Below, piece by piece: positions 56,680 through 64,000 of a DNA stretch of 64,000 nt. The stretch is from Sambucus nigra. Its lineage: Eukaryota > Streptophyta > Magnoliopsida > Dipsacales > Adoxaceae. The translations under genes and the position numbers were made by a program. The stretch covers positions 334,584,504 through 334,648,503 of the forward strand of contig OX422211.1 of assembly GCA_949130495.1 (NCBI GenBank), given 5' to 3'. Below the pieces are notes generated by a model, which worked only from the letters and a program-made list of their open reading frames with translations, ran no database searches and was not told the origin of the DNA. Each line of letters opens with the position of its first letter. Position 1 is the first letter of the stretch.

Positions 56680-58183
56680 TGGCTCCTTATTGGATTCGGT
56701 CTTTAGTCAAATAAACCCGGAGTTCTGTCCGTTCCCCTATTATTCCTTCCGAGTTCGAAATCCATCCTCTTTCCATAGAGAACACAGATCAAGTACCCGT
56801 TGTGCAGCCGGATCTGACGGCAGTCCTAGCTCAGCTTGTGTCCAAGATTGACAACCTCCAAACTTAGGTCCGAGAGATGCAACGAAACCAGGTTCCCATT
56901 CCTCAAGAACCCAAGGTTCTATTTCCTAATGCTATGGGTCCACTCGAGCCTATCTGGGTTCCCGAAGAGTATCAGCAAGCTCCACGTTCCCCTCCTGCTA
57001 ATGGACTGCCGCCTGCCCAGCTTCCGATGCCGAATCTTGCCCAGCATGGGGCTAACTTGACTATGATCATTGATCCAAAGGAAGAAGAGCTGAATAAAGT
57101 CAAAGAATACCTCAAGATGCTCGTCAAGAAGTTTGACCAAGTCAGAATCTCAGGAAATTACATGGACTACGCCCACATGTCTCCTTATCATAAAGCGAGG
57201 TTACCCAAGAAGTTCAAGATGCCGAATATTGAGAAATTCGGAGGAAGTGGACCCCCGATTGTTCATCTCCGAAGTTATCACTATTCTATGACTCTACTAG
57301 GGGCTTTTGAAGAAGTGATGGCCCAATTTCTTCAGCAAACTTTGAAGGATAGCGCCCTTCGATGATTTTTGTCTCTCGAAGAGTCCAAAATTCATAGTTG
57401 GGAGGATATAGCCCGAGAATTCATATCGCGGTACAAATAAAAAGAAGAGCTTGAGGTCACCTGTCATGATTTAGAGCTGCTCAAACAGAACTTTGGGTAA
57501 TCAGCCAATAACTTCATCGCCTGATTGAGGGAAAAATAGTAACCATGACCAATCGGCCTTCCGAGGAAGAACAAGTCAGCATAGTGAAGAAGAACTTCTT
57601 ACCCCATGTCCGAGCAACGATGGGAGGATAATATTATCCCCATGTCTGAGAAATGATGGAAGGACAATACTATCCCCATTTCCGAGCTCTTAGAGAAGCA
57701 GGAGTAGAAATCGAGGAAGGTCTTCCTAAAACAGATGTTGAACTAAAAAAGGTGTCCGGACAGTTCACCCCAAGAAAATATGACAAACCTGCCAGTGCTA
57801 CAGTCTCAACCATCAACAACATCTCTCAAACAACCACCTCATGGGCACCAGAAAGTCCCCCTATCCCAGTTCAAAAGGAATACACCGAGCTCTATGATTC
57901 CCTCTCTAAAGTTTATCAAGCCTTGTTAAGCCTAAACCTTATTAAACCTTTGGATCCTCGTTCATTGCCAAATCCACTCTCAAGAAAATTCAAGGCTGAT
58001 GCCCAGCGCGCCTTTCACCAAACTGCTGGCCATACCACCAACCAATGCTTTCACCTCCGAAACATAATCCAAGGTCTAATTTATCGGGGTACCATCGCCC
58101 CACCAGCCAATCCTAAGCTAAACACTACTCACAACCCACTTCCAAATCATGCCAATTCCATCTTTCTAGAAGATAACCCATAA
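56680..58183 (+). pseudogene. Gag polyprotein (element 5)
   Basis: The likely start is ATGGCTCC at 56680. Beyond an early stop, 56877-57365 is open and includes a predicted coiled-coil (DPKEEELNKVKEYLKMLVKK), KARLPKKFKMPNIEKFGGSG and LRSYHYSMTLLGAFEEVMAQ, the Tat-lineage gag core. Stops near 57363 and several to 57640 follow. The last part, 57653-58183, includes YPHFRALREAGVEIEEGL, SKVYQALLSLNLIKPLDPR and a zinc-finger-like RAFHQTAGHTTNQCFHLRNI in which the first Cys is Arg. This matches Ogre/Tat gag; it is inactive. Confidence 0.78.
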
Positions 58184-60130
58184 TTAGATCCCTCAACTCA
58201 AATCACACCCATATACATTCCCAAACCTCTCTAAATTTGCCCATATTTCCTCCTACACCCTACTAGCCTCGCTGATCTGGCACTGTTACTCCTTACCAGA
58301 GCATGCATCACTGTCTGTAACCTTTTTGAAAATGGAGGCATGGAATTGTCAGAAATGTTAAACCAAATCCTAGAGTTCGAGATGAAATTGCTCTCACAGA
58401 TGGTCATTGATTACCAGAGGTTTAGTACGCTGTTCTTGGAAGCATGGAAATGGGCTCAAGAGTCAGATAGTTGGGTAGTACCAATCGATGAAGTTGGCCT
58501 GGATGATGTCGTTCAGATCATGGAAGAATTATTTAGGTGAACCAATAACATTTGCAGTATGACCGAGTTACTTGATGCTCTGAAGCTATAGGGGCGCCTG
58601 GTCCCTTCACCCTTTCACATCCCCACAGAATGGGATGACATGTATGAAGAAGTCGTTGAAGTTGTGGAATGCATCGAGTTTACATGGAAAGATAGAATTG
58701 TTGCCACCGGATAGGGGGAAGAATTTGGATATTCGAATGAAGAACAAGCTTTCGAGAAAACTGGCTCGTTATCCAACATGTGTGGAATGATATCATTTGA
58801 AGAACTCCTCGGAGAAATAAACAAGGTGGAAAAACAACCCGAGATCGACAAGGAAACGGGATTTATATTTTTCCCTTCTTCAGTAAATCACATAACCAGA
58901 TTAGGGAGGCATTACCAAATCCTAAGCTCACTACCAGCCAATGACAAGGAGAAGGTCATGGAAAATATTCCTATGCCAGATATGACCATCGAGGAATGCA
59001 AGATCCTCGACCAACTAAAGAATTCTCAAGCTAACATCGCTCTATGAGGTCTTTTCATGTCTTCTCAGCTACACATAAATGCTTTGATCAAGTTGCTCAC
59101 TAGACCCATAGTTCCTCCTTCTACCACATCGAAAGAAGCGATAAATTTGGTCGGATCCTTGACCTTTACCTGAATGCTATCCTTTTCTGAAGAAGAAATC
59201 CTCAAGATTGGGCCAAACCATAATCATGCACTCAACATCTCCGTCGAAGTTATGGGGAAGGTTGTACCACTCTCTCTTGTCGATAATGGATCCGCCTTGA
59301 ATGTCTTCCCACTGAGAACCTTCAAATGTTTAGGCCTGAAAGAAAGGGACCTCACTCTACCCTCCGCTGTTGTGCGTGCCTATGATAATACCCATCGGGA
59401 GGTGATGGTATCCATAAAGCTTGTAATAGGGGTTGGCCCTATAAACCTTATCGTCGAATTCCAAGTTATTGACATCCCAGCCTATTTTAACCTACTGCTA
59501 GGATGACCTTGGATCCACAGTATCAAGGGCGTGTCTTCCTCACTCCATCAGAAATTAAAGTTCTTCACCGACGAACGGGTTAGTACCATCTTGGGCGACG
59601 ACGATAATGTCGATGGTGCAAGTACCAGCAGTCTAATCATTGAGATACATGACGGGTCAAATGATATGCTCCTATCAAGATTCCGAGTTGAACCACTCCT
59701 ACTTCTATCATGGGATAACTTCAAAGAAAGGGTTTGTTCAGAATATGACCCTCATGTCAACGTCAATGTGATTCAGATGTCTAGAAACATGCACTTTATA
59801 CCCGTACTGGGGCTAGGGCAAAGACAACAAGGTATACTTGCGTCTAGTGAACTAAAGAAGGGTTTCCCTCCTTATGGTTTAGGGTATCAACCATCAGAAC
59901 AAGATCTCAGAATGATCTGCCAGTCTCGACCAAAGAGAAGACTAAACCGCGTCCAGAGTATCCTAGGTGACTCCTTGAATGGACAATTCATCAAAGACAG
60001 TGAGGACTTCCCCTTTTATGACTTTTCAGAACCATGGTATGACCATACAGACAAGAAGATGAAGCCTGGAATGGAGATATTTTTCCAAGACATCTACCCA
60101 TGGGCAGAAGGTTCCCAACACCAAGTATAA
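58184..60130 (+). pseudogene. Gag-protease linker, aspartic protease and downstream spacer (element 5)
   Basis: 58340-59047 holds acidic linker segments separated by stops (EAWKWAQESDSWVVPIDEVG, EIDKETGFIFFPSSVNHITR, PMPDMTIEECKILDQLKNS). The protease lies at 59174-59506: ISVEVMGKVVPLSLVDNGSA then LNVFPLRTFKCLGL, with DNG at the active site, and the closing motif LLLG-stop-PWIH, where a TGA replaces what is normally Arg. The frame 59531-60130 is a Tat-type spacer (GFPPYGLGYQPSEQD, FQDIYPWAE) leading towards RT. All are one polyprotein region broken by point stops. Confidence 0.75.
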
Positions 60131-60214
60131 CCGCTCATTAAAGATATCGAAGAGACTGAGGAAAGTGACTCTGAAGATCCCTTCAACTTACAGACACTAG
60201 GGCTAACACTTTGC

Positions 60215-61570
60215 ATGGTTCATTTAAGCACTACATCACTGGATCCATCCCACCTGATTAAAGCTGTTGATAAACCTCTCCTCAACTGGCATGCTACGCC
60301 AGTTCTACCTGCTGAAATCTCCCCTAATCCTAATGTTTACCCCCTTTCTTCGTCTATTGTCCATCCTTGTTCAAATGTAATAGAGTCCTCTTTTGACAAG
60401 TCTCTCAATGTTGTTTTTCCTATCAATGAAATAAACGAAGATTTTGAATATCTTGTTGTTCCTTACATTAACTGTTTGGATTCTAATCAAACTTTTGATG
60501 ATGATGATTTTGCAAATGAACAATTCTTAACTGATCTAAATAAGGTTAATAATAAACAATATAACCGCGTTCAAGTTAATAAAGAAGAGACTTTTGTTAT
60601 TAACCTCGATTCTAGTAGCCAAATGTGCGAGATTAGGATAGGGGCTACCCTCGACGAGCATGAGCGTGCACAACTCGAAGAATTGCTAAAAAAAATCGTG
60701 GATGTCTTTGCATGGTCCTACGACGATATGCCTGGCATTGGTCCTGAAATAGCTCAGCACGAGATTCCCACTCTCCTAGATTACAAGTCGGTCAAATAAA
60801 AGTTAAGAAAGCTCTGCACTGAACGGTCGCTCAAGGTCAAAGAAGAGGTGGTCAAAAAGTTGAACGTAGGCTTCATTCGTGTGATCAAATATCCCATGTG
60901 GCTAGCCAACATAGTGCCCGTGCTGAAATCAGGAGGAAATGTTTGGATGTGTGTAGACTATCGGGATTTGAACAAAGCCTCTCCAAAAGAATGATTATCC
61001 TCTACCCAATATCGACATGATCGTGGACAACACAGCCAGTCATGTTCTCAAGTCATTCATCGACGGGTTTGCCGGATACAACCAAATCAAAATTCACCCA
61101 GACCACAAAGAAAAAATCGCATTCATCACCCTATGGGGAACCTTTTGCTACACTGTTATGCCATTTGGTCTCAAGAACGCTGGGGCTACCTACCAGAGGG
61201 CTACCACAACCATCCTGCATGATCTGATTCACAAAGAAGTTGAGGTCTATATGGATGATATGATTATCAAGTCCAAAACTAGAGAAGGTCGTGTTCCTGC
61301 TCTCTAAAAGTTCTTCGAACGACTGCGACCGTATCATATGAGACTCAATCCGCAGAAATGCATCTTTGGCGTTACAAAGAGAAAACTCTTAGGATTCATG
61401 GTCAGTGAGAAGGGGATGGAAGCAGATCCCGCCAAGCTGAAAGACATACTTGAGATGCCACCTCCCCGAACAAAGAAAGAAGTAGGAGGTTTCCTTGGGA
61501 AATTACAATACATCAGCCGGTTCATCAACCAGTTAACCTCCATCTGCGAACCTATCTTCAAACTCCGCTA
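60215..61570 (+). pseudogene. Reverse transcriptase (element 5)
   Basis: 60215-60799 is the N-terminal linker, ending VDVFAWSYDDMPGIGPEIAQ, the standard lead into Tat-type RT. After a stop come VKKLNVGFIRVIKYPMWLAN, GGNVWMCVDYRDLNKASPKE, then a one-base insertion within an A-run near 60990 that shifts the frame. The RT continues at 61017 with SFIDGFAGYNQIKIHPDHKE, GTFCYTVMPFGLKNAGATYQ and EVEVYMDDMIIKSK, so the YMDD box is intact. The thumb/connection has LNPQKCIFGV and GGFLGKLQYISRFINQLTS, ending at a stop at 61570. Confidence 0.85.
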
Positions 61571-62087
61571 AAAGGATTCAACTAAAGTTTGGAACGAAGC
61601 ATGCTAAGAAGCCTTTGACCGAATCAAATAATATCTGACCCAATCCCCGGTACTCATGCCACCACAGCCTGGTCTCCCTTTGCTCCTATACCTAACCATA
61701 AATGACACTGTAGTTAGGGCTTTGCTAGCCTAATACCTTGAAGATTCCAGTAAATAAAGATCCATCTATTACGACAGTCGCAAATTGGCTGGGTATGAGG
61801 TCAACTACACTTCTTTGGAAAAGGCACGTGTTGCTCTTGTCTGGGTCACCCAAAAGTTTCGGCACTACATGCTCTCCTTCCCTATTAAACTTGTATCCAG
61901 AATGGACCCCATCAAATACCTGCTTGAGAAACCCTCCTTGTCTAGCCGAATGGCCCGATGGTTGATGCTCCTAACCGAGTTCGATATCGAGTACATCAAA
62001 CAGAAAGCCATGAAAGGAAGAGACATCTCTGACTACCTCGTTGATTACCCCATGGATGAAGACGATGTCTGGGTCTTCGAATTCTAG
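61571..62087 (+). pseudogene. RNase H (element 5)
   Basis: LPLLLYLTINDTVVRALLA then a stop, ARKLAGYE-type residues, VNYTSLEKARVALVWVTQKF, HYMLSFPIKLVSRMDPIKYL, SSRMARWLMLLTEFDIEYIK and KGRDISDYLVDYP. This is the first RNase H of the Tat polyprotein, which in plants has largely lost its catalytic residues. Here the TDAS-like position reads INDT. Stops occur at the start and at 62087. Confidence 0.75.
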
Positions 62088-62119
62088 GATGAAAATATTC
62101 TCTGCGCTGCCCAGGACAA

Positions 62120-62560
62120 CCTCCGATGGTAAATGTTCTTTGATGGCACTGCCAAAAAAAGGGATATGGCATTGGGATACTCCTGATCGCCCCAGATGAA
62201 TCCCACACTCTAATCTCCATCAAGGTGGATTTCCCTTGTACCAACAACATGATTGAATATGAGGCATGCATGGTAGGCCTCAAAGTTGATCTCAAGAACG
62301 GTATTCGATGCCTAGACGTCTACGGGGATTCCACCCTCATCATCGATCAAGTTCTCAAAAAATAGAGAGTTAAGGACGAGAAACTCCAACCCTTCCATGC
62401 CCACTTAGAAGAACTAGCCTCTCAATTCCAAGACATCACCTTCCACTACCTTCCTCGAGCAAAAAATAACCTAGCCGATCCCATTTCTACCTTGTACTCC
62501 ATGGTCGACATGCCCAAAGTAATCACAATGACCCCCTTACAGATTCAAAATCAAGACAAG
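62120..62560 (+). pseudogene. Archaeal-type RNase H (aRH) of Tat lineage (element 5)
   Basis: A second RNase H between the first one and integrase. It reads MFFDGTAKK, then after a one-base shift GYGIGILLIAPDESHTLISI, NNMIEYEACMVGLKVDLKNG, IRCLDVYGDSTLIIDQVL (stop) and TFHYLPRAKNNLADPISTL. The DG, YEAC Glu, GDS Asp and final NNLAD Asp form the catalytic pattern of RNase HI, all visible. This dual RNase H arrangement is diagnostic for Ogre/Tat elements. Confidence 0.8.
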
Positions 62561-62729
62561 CCAACCACTGTTACCACATCAAGTTCGTCACCACAGAAGA
62601 TCCCGAGTTAGACAATTACTGGTACTATGATATCTGGCGCCTCCTCAAGAATGGTAGGTATCCCGAGGGTTCTAACAAGAAAGATCAGTCAACCCTTCGA
62701 AGAATGGTTTCCCAGTACATCATTTGTCA

Positions 62730-63862
62730 CAAAGCACTGCTCAAAAGGAACTTTGATGGAACCCATCTACACTGCATCGCAGGGTTGATATTGTAAAGAT
62801 AATGCAGAAGATCCACAACGGGGAATGTGGACCCCATATGAACGGTCATATGCTTGCCAAGAAGATCATCCGACAAGGTTACTACTGGACCACCATGACC
62901 CAGGATTGCAATGCCTATGTCCGGAGATGCCTCAAATGCCAACAATTCTCCAACCTTCAGCATCTGTCTCCGCGCGAATTATACAACATGACCTTTTCCT
63001 GAACGTTCTCTACCGGGGGCATCGACATCATAGGGAAGTTTACACTGAAAGCTTCTAATGGTCATGAGTTCATCTAGTTTCCATTAATTACTTCACCAAA
63101 TGGGTCGAAGCGGAGTCATACGCAGTACTAAACGCTAAGAAAGTGGCCAAATTCGTTAAGAAAAACATCATCTACCGGTGTGGGATCTCGCACGAGCTAA
63201 TATCAGATAATAATTTGCATTTTGAGGCAAAAGTTACAGAAGTGGTCAACGAGTATGGGATTCAGAGACACAAATCTTCTCCCTACCGACCTCAGACAAA
63301 TGGTGTAGTTGATGTCGCCAACAAGAACCTCAAAGCCATCATCAGCAAAATGACCGAAAGTAGTTGAGATTGGGATGACCGGATCTTGTACGCCCTCTGG
63401 GGATATCAAACCTCAATTCGAACCTCTGCTGGGGCTACCCCTTACTCTCTAGTTTACAGTATGGAAGCAGTCCCACCCGTGGAGCTGGAAATACCCTCGT
63501 TGCGCGTCAAGCTTGAAAGCAAGGTCAGCGAAGAAGACTGGTGCCAAAGCCGTCTTAACGAGCTGACCCTCCTAGATGAAAGGAGATTAAAAGAACTATA
63601 CCACATACAAGGGTACCATCGCCGAATAGCGCATTTATTCAATAAGAGAGTCAAGGACCGCGGTGTCCGAGTAGGGGACCTAGCCCTCAAAGAGATCATA
63701 GAACTCATCTGGGACCCCAGAGGGAAATTCAAGCCCTATTGGAGTGGCCCCTACATTGTTAAGAAGATCTTGTCCGGAAGTGCCTCTATGCTTATCGACA
63801 TAGATGGGGAAGAGATGGCTCGTCCATTCAACCTAGACCATCTCAATAAGTTCTTCCCCTAG
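62730..63862 (+). pseudogene. Integrase (element 5)
   Basis: Zinc-binding region at 62802-63000 (KIHNGECGPHMNGHMLAKKI, YYWTTMTQDCNAYVRRCLKC: the HHCC residues are present). Core: GIDIIGKFTLKASNGHEFI, KKVAKFVKKNIIYRCGISHE, LISDNNLHF, YRPQTNGVVDVANKNLKAII. The third catalytic residue, normally Glu before the A/VNK motif, is Asp (GAT at 63311-63313). After a stop at 63365, 63386-63862 is open: TSAGATPYSLVYSMEAVPPV, RVKDRGVRVGDLALKE, KFKPYWSGPYIVKKILSGSA and ARPFNLDHLNKFFP. No chromodomain, as expected for Tat elements. Confidence 0.83.
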
Positions 63863-64000
63863 TCCAAAATATCGGTGCGCTACGACTCTTCTCGTCTCCC
63901 TTCTATTCTAAAAAAAATCTCTTCATTTCCCCTACCCAAAACTACGTGGGCCCGATCCTCTGTAAATAACCATTTTTAAACAAAGTATAAAATTTCAAAA
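63863..64000 (+). other. Start of the 3' untranslated part of element 5
   Basis: Non-coding, pyrimidine-rich; the polypurine tract and 3' LTR are not reached. Confidence 0.5.

Larger units (their letters stand above)
51526..64000 (+). mobile_element. Ogre-type (Tat lineage) Ty3/gypsy element, 3' end outside window (element 5)
   Basis: Order on the plus strand: long 5' LTR with internal duplication (51526-55469), PBS of the Ogre type (55471-55488), a 1.2-kb leader with one extra ORF, gag, protease, RT, RNase H, a second archaeal-type RNase H (aRH) and integrase. The aRH between RNase H and integrase and the TGGCGACTCTG primer site are hallmarks of Ogre/Tat elements. Every domain has stops or frameshifts. 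The 3' untranslated part begins at 63863 and the 3' LTR is not reached. Confidence 0.88.

Noticed and set aside
56460..56714. 84-codon Phe/Lys/Ser-rich ORF
   Set aside because: Comes from an imperfect repeat of an ATCAAAAATCCAAAAACATTT phrase in the leader, not a conserved protein.
61131..62295. Minus-strand ORFs over RT and RNase H of element 5
   Set aside because: They are antisense to clearly recognisable RT, RNase H and aRH coding sequence.

Overview
This 64 kb window looks like nuclear DNA of a flowering plant with a large, repeat-rich genome. It is AT-rich and consists almost entirely of LTR retrotransposons, mostly Ty3/gypsy, with one Ty1/copia remnant, one LINE fragment, a satellite array and a possible MITE. 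I see no intact host gene, rRNA, functional tRNA or CRISPR array, and every retroelement ORF is broken by stops, frameshifts or truncation. An Ogre-type element (Tat lineage, with its characteristic arginine-tRNA-like primer site) suggests a eudicot, but I cannot name the species.

Layout. (1) 1-3702, minus strand: the 5' half of a Tat-lineage gypsy element (LTR, PBS, gag, protease, start of RT), inserted into (2) 3703-5260, a minus-strand relic of a coiled-coil protein resembling the plant 'putative gypsy-type transposon' (Transposase_28) family. (3) 5261-7930: spacer with a TA microsatellite, a G-quadruplex-prone tract and a hAT-like MITE candidate. (4) 7931-16361, minus: the 3' part of a Tekay-like chromovirus whose 3' LTR is split by a solo LTR (8161-10793). 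(5) 16362-17309: unclassified repeat; 17310-20148: about 17 tandem copies of a ~169-bp satellite; 20149-21935: unclassified T-rich DNA. (6) 21936-35026, minus: a chromovirus with two LTRs, a methionine-initiator-tRNA PBS and a chromodomain-like C-terminus; its 3' LTR is split by another solo LTR (23026-25975). (7) 35027-38864, minus: remnant of a SIRE-like copia element (gag, duplicated PBS, 5' LTR). (8) 39180-45688, plus: a 5'-truncated Tekay-like chromovirus ending in a complete 2.6-kb LTR. (9) 45946-47543: possible solo LTR containing a tRNA-like segment. (10) 47887-48146: LINE endonuclease fragment, cut by (11) an Ogre-type LTR fragment, 48147-49744. (12) 49745-51525: tail and 3' LTR of another gypsy element, interrupted by (13) 51526-64000, plus: an Ogre-type element with a partly duplicated LTR, PBS, gag, protease, RT, RNase H, a second archaeal-type RNase H and integrase, running off the right edge.

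The window is a record of nested insertions: LTR inside LTR twice, Tat element into a coiled-coil relic, Ogre LTR into a LINE, Ogre into a gypsy LTR. The most interesting structures are tandem repeats of ~170 bp in two settings, a satellite array and the U3 of Ogre-type LTRs, which seem to share spaced motifs; the partial LTR duplication of the Ogre element with a fossil primer site at the junction; and clusters of short palindromes about 1.1 kb into several chromovirus LTRs, with a different core in each family.
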